From Dyadobacter sp. CY261 (GTDB taxonomy: Bacteria; Bacteroidota; Bacteroidia; Cytophagales; Spirosomataceae), in NCBI RefSeq assembly GCF_021440085.1, contig NZ_JAKCPW010000001.1, positions 744,001 to 808,000 of the forward strand: DNA of 64,000 nucleotides, written 5' to 3'. This document shows, in pieces, positions 54,286 to 63,110 of this stretch (its first letter is position 1; every line of letters starts with the position of its first letter). The translations under genes were made by a program, and so were the position numbers. The notes under the pieces are model-generated. The model was not told the DNA's origin. It worked only from the letters and a program-made list of their open reading frames with translations, and searched no databases.

Positions 54286-54885
54286 TCATTTGTCCATAAT
54301 TCCAGCCTCGCGTTGCTGCTGCGCGTGACGTATGCGGGTAAGCGTTTTGAGGGAGATTCCCAGGTAGCCCGCCACCATTCGCAGCGGCATTCGGGAAAGA
54401 TAGTCAGGGAATGCATCCACAAAATCGGCATAGCGCTCTTCCGGAGTGCCGCTCAGGATGGTCAGAATGCGGTTACGGTTGGAATAAATATTGCGGGAAA
54501 TAAGCCGTTCGGAAAACTGTTTCAGCTCGGGAATGTCCCTGAGCAGCAGATCGAAATCCGGTTTTTTCCACATTAACACCTCGCTGTTTTCGACTGCTGC
54601 AATGTTGACGAGCGACGCGATCTGCTTGTCGTAGCTTTCCACATCCAGTGTCCAGGTATGTTGGTTGGAAAATTGAAGGATATGCTCGTTGCCGTCCGGT
54701 TTAATATGGTATGTCCTGAGCAGGCCGCTGACGATGAATATCTTGTGGCGGCAAACTTCCCCGGCATTCAGCAGCGCTTCGTTCCGGTGCGCGCGCCGTG
54801 CTGTGGCCAGGCTGCTGATATATCTGATGGTTTCCTGGGGCAGGTCGGTTTGTTGGGCCAGGTAATTTTCAAAGTCGGTATGCAT
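54286..54885 (-). CDS. Crp/Fnr-family regulator
   Basis: 199 residues. A cyclic-nucleotide-binding-like jelly roll spans about 10-125 (LLNAGEVCRHKIFIVSGLLR, HILQFSNQHTWTLDV), and a degenerate C-terminal helix-turn-helix about 150-195 (MPLRMVAGYLGISLKTLTRI). Typical of the short Bacteroidota Crp-like proteins, whose nucleotide-binding site is usually not conserved. It probably controls the downstream epimerase gene and itself. Ligand unknown. Confidence 0.88.
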   Translation of the reverse strand: MHTDFENYLAQQTDLPQETIRYISSLATARRAHRNEALLNAGEVCRHKIFIVSGLLRTYHIKPDGNEHILQFSNQHTWTLDVESYDKQIASLVNIAAVENSEVLMWKKPDFDLLLRDIPELKQFSERLISRNIYSNRNRILTILSGTPEERYADFVDAFPDYLSRMPLRMVAGYLGISLKTLTRIRHAQQQREAGIMDK

Positions 54886-54959
54886 ATACCAAAGATAAAA
54901 AAATCTCAGCCATTCAGGTCACCGCCGTTTTTCACGGGGGGATCCAGGTGTTTTCACTT

Positions 54960-54986
54960 AGTTATTTACCACTAAATAAGGTAACT
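54960..54986. promoter_or_regulatory. Inverted repeat upstream of the MACPF gene
   Basis: AGTTATTTA (54960-54968) pairs with TAAATAA-GG-TAACT (54973-54986) across the 4-base spacer CCAC, with a two-base bulge. It lies about 70 bases before the MACPF start, in the shared region with the divergent Crp gene, and could be an operator for that regulator. Confidence 0.4.
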
Positions 54987-55056
54987 CGTTTTTATGCAAT
55001 TATTTCTATATACTGTACTAATATTGCGACGTTTCAATTTCTAACCAAAACCTATC

Positions 55057-56790
55057 ATGTCCCTTACAGTAACAGAAAACCTCCAGGAGTCAGACGTACA
55101 GGCCCGCCCTCAGGATTTTATCCTACACTCGTTCAACGCATTGAATCCGATCATTGCGCAAGACCCTAACAATGTTTTCAGCCAGACCTCGAATTTTGTG
55201 AAGGCACCGCTGACTGATAACCAGGTGATTACGCAGACTTTTTTGGAGCATTTTTCTTCTACTAAAAAGGAGTATCAGTCGTCTCAGGAATCGAATAGCG
55301 AATTCGCGGCTTCCATTGGCATCAAGGGTAGTTACGGCTTTTTTAGCGGGTCATTGAAGTCGTCCTACGAAAAAGATACCTATCAGAAATCGACTTCTTA
55401 TAGTTTCAGTTTCAATTGCTTTATCGACTGCGGGACTGTAACATTTTATCAGTCAGGAGAATATAGTAAAATACGTGCCTGTTTGCAGGACGAATTGATC
55501 AACAGACTCGACAGTATTACCACTTTGAAACAGGCCGGGGACTTCACCAATACTTATGGCACCCACCTTATCGGAGGCCTGAAACTGGGTGGTTTTATTC
55601 AGCTGAAATCGCAGGCGGAAACGACAGACTATACCAGCAAGGAGGCCATTTCAGTGGAGGTTGAACTGGCGTACAATGGTGTGGCCGATATCAGTTCGGC
55701 GGCTTCGGTGGCACAAAAGCTTTCCACAGCGTCACACAGTTCCTCTTTCACGGAGTCGGCCTCGACCTCAGGCGGGTCGAGCAGCCTGGCGGTGGCGGTC
55801 GATCCGAAAGATAAAAACACTATTATTGAGTGGGCGAAGAGCTGCACAAAGGATACGGCATATGCTTTGACGCACACCATCGAAATCTCCAAGCTTGCCG
55901 CGAACCCGACAGCCCAGGCTGTTCTGCAAAAATATCTGGACCTGGTTGTTCTTGCCCAGAGCATCAGTAACCCGACGATTATCAGCGCTCACAGAAAACT
56001 GACGCCGTTTGCACTGTCCACCGTAGACGCGGTAGCCAGCGACCCTCATTTCAGGATCATCGGCGGTGGGGCTATGGTACCCATGAACACAATCAACTTC
56101 CTGGTAAATTCTTTTCCGCAGCAGGATAGCCAAACGCAAGGAATCACCGGATGGACAGCCAGCAGCCATGACATTGCCGAGCCTTCAGATCGCGATCATC
56201 ATATCACGTCTTATGCCATCGCCATCTATGACCCCACCTATTCTCCGGGTGTGCCAAGTAGCTTGCTGGACGTGCAGGTGGGTACGGGATTTGGGACTAA
56301 CAAGGGGATCGGCAGGGATAGCGCAGCAGCGAAAGTACCTAATGGATTTTTGCTTTCGGGTGGTGGCATCGAGTCCGAAACGCCCAACAAATTTCAGAAA
56401 TTTGTACTTGGCAGCTATCCGTCTGCAGTCGATGAGTGGACGGCCAAAAACAGCGACTATGAAAATGCGGCCTCAGAGGTTACATTGACCGCCTATGCGA
56501 TCGGGATCAAAAGCCTGCACCCGGCGCTGACGATTACCGCTTCACGTGTGGCTACGCCGAAGTCGGAATATGAATATGGCAATCAGGTAGCCCAGCTGGG
56601 TGAAGGCGTTTCTATCGCCAGCGGCGGGGTGTCGGTCGAAAATAAGGACGGTTTCGGTAACCTTGTTCAGCAAAGCTACCCGTCGTCTGCAAGTGCCTGG
56701 ACGGAATACGATAAGGATACAGATGGTCACGTTACATATGCGAACTGTGCCGCTTATGCGATCGGTTTTACGCCGCACCTGAATATCTGA
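55057..56790 (+). CDS. MACPF (perforin-like) domain protein
   Basis: 577 residues, no signal peptide and no lipobox. The membrane-attack-complex/perforin signature is at 167-179 (YGTHLIGGLKLGG; the family consensus has an aromatic where this has L). It is preceded by the conserved strand-rich region SSYEKDTYQKSTSYSFSFNC and followed by Ser-rich segments (about 210-245) that could be membrane-inserting helices. The C-terminal 250 residues hold three related modules (about 330-392, 427-486, 515-573), each with GGG/SGG, a SYPS-type motif and a final YAIGI/YAIAI strand. These may bind a target. Pore formation is inferred from the family. The divergent neighbour is a Crp regulator. Confidence 0.85.
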   Translation: MSLTVTENLQESDVQARPQDFILHSFNALNPIIAQDPNNVFSQTSNFVKAPLTDNQVITQTFLEHFSSTKKEYQSSQESNSEFAASIGIKGSYGFFSGSLKSSYEKDTYQKSTSYSFSFNCFIDCGTVTFYQSGEYSKIRACLQDELINRLDSITTLKQAGDFTNTYGTHLIGGLKLGGFIQLKSQAETTDYTSKEAISVEVELAYNGVADISSAASVAQKLSTASHSSSFTESASTSGGSSSLAVAVDPKDKNTIIEWAKSCTKDTAYALTHTIEISKLAANPTAQAVLQKYLDLVVLAQSISNPTIISAHRKLTPFALSTVDAVASDPHFRIIGGGAMVPMNTINFLVNSFPQQDSQTQGITGWTASSHDIAEPSDRDHHITSYAIAIYDPTYSPGVPSSLLDVQVGTGFGTNKGIGRDSAAAKVPNGFLLSGGGIESETPNKFQKFVLGSYPSAVDEWTAKNSDYENAASEVTLTAYAIGIKSLHPALTITASRVATPKSEYEYGNQVAQLGEGVSIASGGVSVENKDGFGNLVQQSYPSSASAWTEYDKDTDGHVTYANCAAYAIGFTPHLNI

Positions 56791-56991
56791 TTGATATAAA
56801 GTTGACGATTATGAGAGGCTGCACAAGCAGCCTCTTTCACTTAAATGTCGGGCAGATTTCGCTGAATCCATACCGCATTGCAGCAAATATTACCGAAGCA
56901 TTGCTTTGGTTACCGTGAAAGCGGGTTTGAATATTCCGGTGAATAAGTCATAACTTTGAACCGTTCATCGACATTCCCAACTGTCCCTGCA

Positions 56992-57861
56992 ATGTTTTCA
57001 ATCAAGAACCTGCTTCCTAAATTCAATAGGACCCAATCCGATCAACCCACTGAGCCTGAATACTATTTATCGGTTTGTTGTATCATCAAAGACGAAAATG
57101 AATATCTCGAAGAATGGCTGGAATACCACCGGAAAATCGGGGTTGCACATTTTTTTATTTATGATAACGGTAGTAAGGTTCCCGTAAAACAATTTATTAA
57201 AACACTCAATTACAGTGAAGTTACGACGGTAACAGATATGCCCGGGCAAAACAAACATGTAAAGGCATATCAGCATTGTATCGACAGTTTCGGCCATCTT
57301 TCGAAATGGATTGCGTTCATCGATATGGACGAGTTCATCGTGCCAAAAACGGATAATCCGGAACTGCCGGAGTTCCTGAAAATGTATGAAGATTATGGCG
57401 GGCTGGGGGTTTCCTGGCAGATTTTTGGATCAAACAATCATGTGCATAAGCCGGCAGGAAGTCAACTGGAGAATTTTACAAGGAGGGCGGAGGTTTCTTT
57501 TCATCCCAACAGGCACATCAAAAGCATTGTCCAGCCAAAATGGGTGGCTTCGGCTTATAAATCGCATTGCTTCCGATATAAAGCCGGTTTCTTCTGTGTA
57601 AATGAACATTTTATGCAAATCGACGATGCGACGACCGACGTGAGCGTTGACACAATCCAGCTTAATCATTATTACTGCCGTTCACTGGAAGAGTATCAAC
57701 AGAAAGTGGAACGGGGGATCAGCGATACCAAGCGTAAAAGAAAACTGGAAGAGTTTCACAATCACGACCGCGATGCCAATGCGGTGGAAGACACTACTAT
57801 CCTCGCGGTTTTGAATAAAATTGAAACCAGACGACAAATCGGTTCGGTCACAAATGATTGA
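56992..57861 (+). CDS. Glycosyltransferase of the GT92/GT2-like type
   Basis: 289 residues from the ATG at 56992. CCIIKDENEYLEEWLEYHRK and HFFIYDNGS at the start, then KWIAFIDMDEFIVP (the DxD nucleotide-sugar site) and WVASAYKSHCFRYKAG, match the Glyco_tranf_2_4/GT92 group. No membrane helix or signal peptide, so it acts in the cytoplasm or at the membrane surface. The C-terminus is highly charged (KRKRKLEEFHNHDRD). It follows the MACPF gene by 200 bases on the same strand and ends at a strong terminator. Confidence 0.85.
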   Translation: MFSIKNLLPKFNRTQSDQPTEPEYYLSVCCIIKDENEYLEEWLEYHRKIGVAHFFIYDNGSKVPVKQFIKTLNYSEVTTVTDMPGQNKHVKAYQHCIDSFGHLSKWIAFIDMDEFIVPKTDNPELPEFLKMYEDYGGLGVSWQIFGSNNHVHKPAGSQLENFTRRAEVSFHPNRHIKSIVQPKWVASAYKSHCFRYKAGFFCVNEHFMQIDDATTDVSVDTIQLNHYYCRSLEEYQQKVERGISDTKRKRKLEEFHNHDRDANAVEDTTILAVLNKIETRRQIGSVTND

Positions 57862-57876
57862 CTAATACAATACGCC

Positions 57877-57912
57877 AAAAAACCCCTTGGAAGTTACTCC
57901 AAGGGGTTTTTT
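57877..57912. terminator. Bidirectional terminator after the glycosyltransferase
   Basis: AAAAAACCCCTTGGA (57877-57891) pairs with TCCAAGGGGTTTTTT (57898-57912) around the loop AGTTAC. With A- and T-runs built into the stem it can serve both the glycosyltransferase gene and the convergent lipoprotein gene. Confidence 0.88.
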
Positions 57913-57926
57913 ATATTTCAAATATC

Positions 57927-58502
57927 CTACTGACCTAAAAGCCTGACAGCGTGATAAATGTTAACCTGCAACGGATTGTCGCTCAAAACTTCCACCAGAT
58001 AATGTTTTCCTGCCGGTGTTTTGCAGGCAATGATCGTTTTGGCAGGCATATAGTTGGTCCAGAAAGCCGATCCTTCGGGTGCATTGGCGATCGGTGCCTG
58101 ATTGAACGGCAGCGCGTCGAGCGATGATGGTTTAAGGGATGCAACGTCTACGATTCCAAGATTGTGGAATGATACTTTTACCGGCTTTAAGGCCGAGTAG
58201 CAGCCATAAGCACCCCAGCCTATGTCACCTGCGCCAGCCGCTGTGATGGCAAACGGGCTGATCAGGTTGAAACCTTTTTCCTGCTGGACGGTCAATGTCT
58301 TGGCCAGCCTCCATGCCGTAAATTTTGTAGGCGATTGGATAACTGATCCGCCGTTTGAGGATCCTTCTCTTGCATTTGCCTGTCCACCGACAACCTCGCT
58401 AGCGTATGGATTTTCCGCTGGCAGCGGCTCCTCTGTGTTGCTGCAATTGAACAAAGTGAATGACAAACCTAGTACTGCAATACTTCTGAAAAAATTTTTC
58501 AT
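57927..58502 (-). CDS. Hypothetical lipoprotein
   Basis: 191 residues. A lipoprotein signal ends at LFNCSNTEEP, so the mature protein is lipidated at the cysteine near residue 20. A Gly/Ser/Asn-rich linker (about 25-55) precedes a compact domain with FTAWRLAKTLTVQQEKGF, YGCYSALKPVKVSFHNLG and HYLVEVLSDNPLQVNIYHAV. No family recognised. It is monocistronic, bounded by terminators on both sides. Confidence 0.7.
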   Translation of the reverse strand: MKNFFRSIAVLGLSFTLFNCSNTEEPLPAENPYASEVVGGQANAREGSSNGGSVIQSPTKFTAWRLAKTLTVQQEKGFNLISPFAITAAGAGDIGWGAYGCYSALKPVKVSFHNLGIVDVASLKPSSLDALPFNQAPIANAPEGSAFWTNYMPAKTIIACKTPAGKHYLVEVLSDNPLQVNIYHAVRLLGQ

Positions 58503-58773
58503 GACGTGTGTAAAAATTTGTTTTGTTATATTTTGATAAATTGGATTGAATTGAAAAGAGACTTTGATACCATTGTACTATTTTTAACTTCCGAACACAC
58601 TAAGATCGTAAATCTTGATAATACTGTGCTATTTTTCGCTTTTCGAATGCAAAACAAGCACCAGTTTTCCAGAATAGCAATAGCGTTAAATGTCTTTTGA
58701 TTTAGCGGTAAAATGCAATTTTATTTACTTAGTGGTTTGCCCTGATCAAACGCTCATGGAATACCCTGAGCAA
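58503..58773. other. Promoter region with direct repeats
   Basis: AT-rich region upstream of the lipoprotein gene with no supported coding sequence. It contains an imperfect direct repeat: TGTACTATTTTT at 58574-58585 and TGTGCTATTTTT at 58625-58636, each followed by a TTC(C)GAA near its end, with a 51-base period. It may hold operators or duplicated promoter elements. Confidence 0.4.
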
Positions 58774-58809
58774 AAACAAACCCCGGGATGGTAGTCCCGG
58801 GGTTTGTTT
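58774..58809. terminator. Bidirectional hairpin terminator
   Basis: AAACAAACCCCGGGA (58774-58788) pairs perfectly with TCCCGGGGTTTGTTT (58795-58809), loop TGGTAG. It ends the minus-strand gene at 58844; on that strand it is followed by TTTG and TTTTTG. Confidence 0.85.
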
Positions 58810-58843
58810 CTAATAGCGTTTTCGCCGCCTGCCATGCGTTGCT

Positions 58844-59362
58844 TTATTCACTCGATGGGATTTTGCTGGCCCCAGTGGCGAGATTCCGGTAATTGTGGGT
58901 TGTGCCGGTGTGGTTTTTCCTGTTTTTAGGGGCCGATCCGCTTCCTTCTTTCTGGACGGTATCCGGCTCAGTTAAATTTTTCCGACGTATGGCAATCGCT
59001 TCTTTCGAAAATAGCATTGACTTATTATCCTCTTTGTCGGAATAGCGTCCGACGTCGTTTGCATTTTCGTGAGTTGCCCCGCCCGGCCTCGTACTACCAT
59101 CGTTCTCCGAACTTTTTTGCGCAACCTGGTCTGTCGGGTTCGGCTTTTTCGAGCTCGCATCTTGCGCCTGACCGCTCTGCGCTTGCTGATCTTTCGTCAC
59201 GTCCGCTTTCTGCTTTTCGTTCTTGGGAGTCGGCGTCTTCACGCCTTGTCCCGACGCCTTTGTCGTTCCCGACTTATCAGTGGAACCTGTCGTTTTTTGT
59301 CCGTACGACATGGTCGCGCCAAACAACAATACCATTACCGCGGTGATCATGCACTTTTTCAT
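58844..59362 (-). CDS. Low-complexity exported protein
   Basis: 172 residues from the ATG at 59362 (start MKKCMITAVMVLLFG). A signal peptide ends near residue 22 (ATMSYGQ). The mature protein is rich in Ser, Thr, Lys, Gln, Asp and Asn with almost no hydrophobic residues, so it is probably disordered and periplasmic or surface-associated. No family, repeat or enzyme motif is recognised. It lies 68 bases downstream of the DUF3574 lipoprotein gene on the same strand. Confidence 0.6.
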   Translation of the reverse strand: MKKCMITAVMVLLFGATMSYGQKTTGSTDKSGTTKASGQGVKTPTPKNEKQKADVTKDQQAQSGQAQDASSKKPNPTDQVAQKSSENDGSTRPGGATHENANDVGRYSDKEDNKSMLFSKEAIAIRRKNLTEPDTVQKEGSGSAPKNRKNHTGTTHNYRNLATGASKIPSSE

Positions 59363-59429
59363 AACACTTGTTTTTTGTTGTCGATGATGCCGCAATAAGG
59401 GTAAAAACTATGCCAGGCGTGCGCAGCAC

Positions 59430-59834
59430 TCAGGGCGTTTTATTGATAAAATTTACTTTCGATTTAATGTCGGTCCGCAGAACGCTTTGCTGGCGGAAAC
59501 GGCGTAGGTAACGTTGCGCGATGCTGTCGAGGGCGGCGCTTCTTTCTTTGGTTTTTTTTCCAAAAAAGGTGACCACTTTGGTGGGTTCCGTAATGGTTTG
59601 CCTGGTCTCGGTATCCTTCCAGCGTCCATTCGCGTCCCATTCGGTATAGCCCTCGGGAAAGTAGCTACTGATCACGCTATCGCTGAAATTCTTCCATTGC
59701 TGTTCACTGACAGTCCCGCCACCCGGAATATCCCTGCCAAAATAGAGATCGCTACGCTGGTAGCTTGCACAGGAAGCGAGGCCGAGGCATACAACCGCTA
59801 TGCCCAATCGTAATTGTTTTGGGTAAGTCATCAT
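59430..59834 (-). CDS. DUF3574-type small lipoprotein
   Basis: 134 residues (ATGs at 59834 and 59831). Lipoprotein signal with lipobox CLGLASCASY. The rest fits DUF3574: SDLYFGRDIPGGGTVSEQQW, FSDSVISSYFPEGYTEWDAN, then GRWKD and EPTKVVTFFGKKTK. Members are small periplasmic proteins of unknown function. It is convergent with nothing and divergent from the DUF6766 gene at 59999. Confidence 0.75.
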   Translation of the reverse strand: MMTYPKQLRLGIAVVCLGLASCASYQRSDLYFGRDIPGGGTVSEQQWKNFSDSVISSYFPEGYTEWDANGRWKDTETRQTITEPTKVVTFFGKKTKERSAALDSIAQRYLRRFRQQSVLRTDIKSKVNFINKTP

Positions 59835-59998
59835 TTAGTTTGGTTAAAAAATTAATGCTTCGAAAAGGCTACCGGTATGTAGCTCTAAACTTAATACAAG
59901 TTACAATGAACAGCAAGGAGTACCGATATACACCTTACTGGGAGCGGCGGTCTGGCATGCTTTTCTATATGTTGCCCTGAGAATTTAATCAGTAGGCC

Positions 59999-60667
59999 AT
60001 GTCTAAACCGAATCCAAGTTTCTTTTACCGGAATAGCTTATCGATCGTATTTGTCTCGCTTTTCGTGATCGCGCTGGTAGCCCAGGCATTTTTCGGCTGG
60101 AAGCAGCATAACGACGAACTTCATGAACTGGGTGGCAGAACGCTGGCATTCGGCGAATACCTCACCAGCGGGCATTTCGTTTCTTCCACTTTTGAGAATT
60201 TCCAAAGCGAGTTCCTGCAAATGGCAATGTATGTTCTGCTGACGATTTCGCTCCGGCAAATCGGGTCGGCGGAGTCCAAAGACCTCGAAAAGCCCGAGGA
60301 CGTGGATCGCGAGCCCGACCCCTCGAAAGAAGACGCGCCCGGCCCGGTGAAGCGTGGTGGCTGGCGGCTTGCACTCTACAAGAACTCGCTGTCTATCACG
60401 TTTTTAATACTTTTTTTCGGAAGCTGGATTGGACACCTTTATGGCAGTTTCGTTGACCATAACGACCTGCAAGTACTCCACGGACATCCGAAGCAGGAGT
60501 TGGCGGAATTCCTCGGCGAGCCTGATTTCTGGTTTGAAACATTCCAGAACTGGCAGAGTGAATTCCTCTCTGTGGCTTCCATTGTGATCCTCTCCATTTT
60601 CCTGAGGCAAAAAGGTTCGCCGGAATCCAAGCCTGTGGACGCGGCGCACTTGGAGACCGGTAAGTAG
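59999..60667 (+). CDS. DUF6766-like duplicated membrane protein
   Basis: 222 residues made of two similar halves, each with two membrane helices. The first reads FYRNSLSIVFVSLFVIALVA and FENFQSEFLQMAMYVLL, ending SLRQIGSAESK. The second reads LYKNSLSITFLILFFGSWIG and FQNWQSEFLSVASIVIL, ending FLRQKGSPESK. An acidic linker (KPEDVDREPDPSKEDAPG) joins the halves. This is the DUF6766 pattern, widespread and of unknown role. Likely an inner-membrane protein. Confidence 0.82.
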   Translation: MSKPNPSFFYRNSLSIVFVSLFVIALVAQAFFGWKQHNDELHELGGRTLAFGEYLTSGHFVSSTFENFQSEFLQMAMYVLLTISLRQIGSAESKDLEKPEDVDREPDPSKEDAPGPVKRGGWRLALYKNSLSITFLILFFGSWIGHLYGSFVDHNDLQVLHGHPKQELAEFLGEPDFWFETFQNWQSEFLSVASIVILSIFLRQKGSPESKPVDAAHLETGK

Positions 60668-60695
60668 ATGATAAAAATAATGGCTACCGCACCAG

Positions 60696-62408
60696 TCAAG
60701 GCAGAACGTGATCAATGCGGTACCAGCCGTAGCCGTAGGGTGGTAAATTGATGGTCACGCGTGAATTGCTTGCTATAATATCTCCAGCGCCGCTTCGAAG
60801 ATTATTTAGCTTTCTGGCATTACCTACCGGCAGCGTGGCTTTCACCGGCTTGTTGGAAAAGTTGTGCAATATCATCAATGTCTTTCCTTCATATTCGTAG
60901 CGGATCGCTAGGATGTCGTCTGAACCGCTCTCCATCACGGTAGCATCACCCAGCCCGATTTCCGGACAGGATTTCCGCATCTGGATCAGGGAAGAGATCC
61001 GGTGGAGAAGCGAGGTGGTATCGCGCCATTGCTGTTCGGCATTTACGGTCGTAAAGCCATATTGCCCGTCGCTAATCACCTCCCGGAACGCAGTGTCGGC
61101 GGCGGTGAATCCGGCATTTTTTGTACCGTTCCATTGCATGGGTGTTCTTACTGAAAGACGTTCTTTCAGTCGCAAATCGTCGCCCATGCCCAGTTCTTCG
61201 CCATAGCGCACCACTGGCGTGCCGGGGAGAGAGAAGAGCAGGCTGTAAGCCATGTCGAGCCGGCGGCGGTCGTTGCCCATCATAGGTGCCAGTCTGCGGC
61301 GGATACCGCGGTCATAAAGTTGCATGTTGGTATCGGGCCCCATGACGTCGTATACTTTCTGCCGCTGGGCGTCGCTTAATCGGCCGAGGTCAATTTCATC
61401 ATGGTTTCTCAGGAAGAACGCCCACTGCGAGCTCTGCGGGATTTCCAACGTTTCATGCATGGCTTTTTTAAGTGGCTTGAGATCTCCGCTAGCAAATGCA
61501 TAGAATAAATGCTGGTTGACAAAAAAGTTAAACATCATTTGTATACCTTCTCCGTTTTTGCCAAAGTAGTTGACATTATCCTTCGGTTCGACATTCGCTT
61601 CGCCCAGGATCGCCGCGTCCGCCTGGCGCGACTGCGTGAACTGACGGATGTCACTCAGAAACTCAAAATCTAGCTTGGGTTTGTCTGAGCCGCTTTTAGG
61701 CACCTCGATAATGAACGGAACGGCGTCCAGCCTGAAACCCGCAATGCCCTGGTTTAACCAATAGCCGATGATGCGCTGGGTTTCCTGCATTACTTCGGGA
61801 TTCATAAAATTGAGATCGGGCTGGAACTGGTAAAACCGGTGATAGTAGTATTCGTTGGTGGTACTATCAAGTGACCAAACTGCTTCCTGCACTCCGGGGA
61901 ACACCATACCCTTGTCCGCGTCGCGCGGTTTCGTAGGAGACCACACGTACCAATCCCGGTACCGCGCTTTTTTCGACGTCCGGGCATTTTTAAACCAGGG
62001 ATGCTGATCGGATGTGTGGTTGATGACCAGATCCATGATCACACGCATACCTCGTTTTTTGACCTGATGCATGAGTTCCGCGAAATCCCCGGCAGTGCCC
62101 AGTCTCGGATCGACCCCGTAGTAATCGGCCACATCGTAACCGTCGTCGGCACCCGGCGACGGCTGGAAAGGCGCAAGCCAGATCACATCCACACCGAGCA
62201 TTTTCAAGTAATCCAATTTTTGGATTACCCCATTGATGTCACCGCGCCCATCGCCGTCACTATCTTTAAACACCCCGATTTCCAGGTTGTAAATAATGCT
62301 GTTTTTATACCAGAAATTTTCCTTGATTTTCCTCGGTGCAACTTTGTCCTGGCCAACTGCCACGTAGGGAAGGAAGACAAAGAGGAGGTGGATAACGGTC
62401 TTGTTCAT
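60696..62408 (-). CDS. Exported GH13 enzyme (trehalose-synthase/alpha-glucosidase type)
   Basis: 570 residues. Signal peptide 1-19 (MNKTVIHLLFVFLPYVAVG). The alpha-amylase family barrel is complete: DLVINHTSDQHPWF, GFRLDAVPF (nucleophile Asp), AAILGEANV (acid/base Glu) and FLRNHDEIDL (third Asp). SIIYNLEIGVFKDSDGDGRG and the NHDE motif are typical of trehalose synthases and related glucosidases, which are normally cytoplasmic; export is unusual. A C-terminal beta-sandwich follows. No SusCD partner or maltokinase domain is adjacent. Exact reaction uncertain. Confidence 0.88.
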   Translation of the reverse strand: MNKTVIHLLFVFLPYVAVGQDKVAPRKIKENFWYKNSIIYNLEIGVFKDSDGDGRGDINGVIQKLDYLKMLGVDVIWLAPFQPSPGADDGYDVADYYGVDPRLGTAGDFAELMHQVKKRGMRVIMDLVINHTSDQHPWFKNARTSKKARYRDWYVWSPTKPRDADKGMVFPGVQEAVWSLDSTTNEYYYHRFYQFQPDLNFMNPEVMQETQRIIGYWLNQGIAGFRLDAVPFIIEVPKSGSDKPKLDFEFLSDIRQFTQSRQADAAILGEANVEPKDNVNYFGKNGEGIQMMFNFFVNQHLFYAFASGDLKPLKKAMHETLEIPQSSQWAFFLRNHDEIDLGRLSDAQRQKVYDVMGPDTNMQLYDRGIRRRLAPMMGNDRRRLDMAYSLLFSLPGTPVVRYGEELGMGDDLRLKERLSVRTPMQWNGTKNAGFTAADTAFREVISDGQYGFTTVNAEQQWRDTTSLLHRISSLIQMRKSCPEIGLGDATVMESGSDDILAIRYEYEGKTLMILHNFSNKPVKATLPVGNARKLNNLRSGAGDIIASNSRVTINLPPYGYGWYRIDHVLP

Positions 62409-62429
62409 CGATTGTATGCATTTAAATGG

Positions 62430-63110
62430 TTATTCCATGGCATGGACCCGCTCATTGCTGCCGCAGTTAGCGCAGGTTGATTCCGTGTTCGGGAGCTCCT
62501 GCCCGCAGCGATTGCACACGAGGATGTCACTTTGGCGGCAGATTTGCGCGATAAATTCGGTATCGATCCCGGGGAGAATGCCCAATCCAGGGTGGACATC
62601 GGTATTGCGGATCAGCGTGAACGAGCCGTCCGCTTCGAAATACAGCCTCTTTACCTCACCTAAATGCCGGATACCATTGCTCCTGAGTTGGGAGAATGCC
62701 TTTTCCTGAGTAATGCCGTTCACCTGCATGGTATGAAGGGCCAGCTTGCTGTCGACGACGATGATGGACAGGTTGCCTTGTGTAATCGATTCGAGTCGCT
62801 GGTTGCGGGTCGCGAGTGTTGCCATGATTTGTTGGATTAAAATGACAACGGCTGCAATCACTACTGCGGCGAGTATACTACGATCGGGCGCCTGCAACGG
62901 TACCCCGATAGCGGCGGCAAGCGATACCATGGCGATCATTTCATTCCTGCTCAGCTGGGAAGCCATTCGTTTACCCATGAACCGCATCGAAACCATCAGA
63001 ATAATGTAAATAACCGCGATCCGGAGCACCGCTTCCCAGTAAAATCCGCCGGGGACGTCACCGATAAACATACGCTGCCAGTCGCCGAAGTAAATGTCTT
63101 CCTTTTTCAT
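62430..63110 (-). CDS. DUF421/YetF-family membrane protein with C-terminal zinc ribbon
   Basis: 226 residues from the ATG at 63110, which overlaps the stop of the paralogue upstream by ATGA. Three membrane helices (about 25-45, 58-75, 80-100) include VSMRFMGKRMASQLSRNEM. The DUF421 domain follows (ESITQGNLSIIVVDSKLALH, QLRSNGIRHLGEVKRLYFEA). A C-terminal zinc ribbon has four cysteines in CNRCGQ and CANCGSN. YetF-type proteins are linked to envelope stress; the zinc ribbon is an uncommon addition. Confidence 0.87.
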   Translation of the reverse strand: MKKEDIYFGDWQRMFIGDVPGGFYWEAVLRIAVIYIILMVSMRFMGKRMASQLSRNEMIAMVSLAAAIGVPLQAPDRSILAAVVIAAVVILIQQIMATLATRNQRLESITQGNLSIIVVDSKLALHTMQVNGITQEKAFSQLRSNGIRHLGEVKRLYFEADGSFTLIRNTDVHPGLGILPGIDTEFIAQICRQSDILVCNRCGQELPNTESTCANCGSNERVHAME

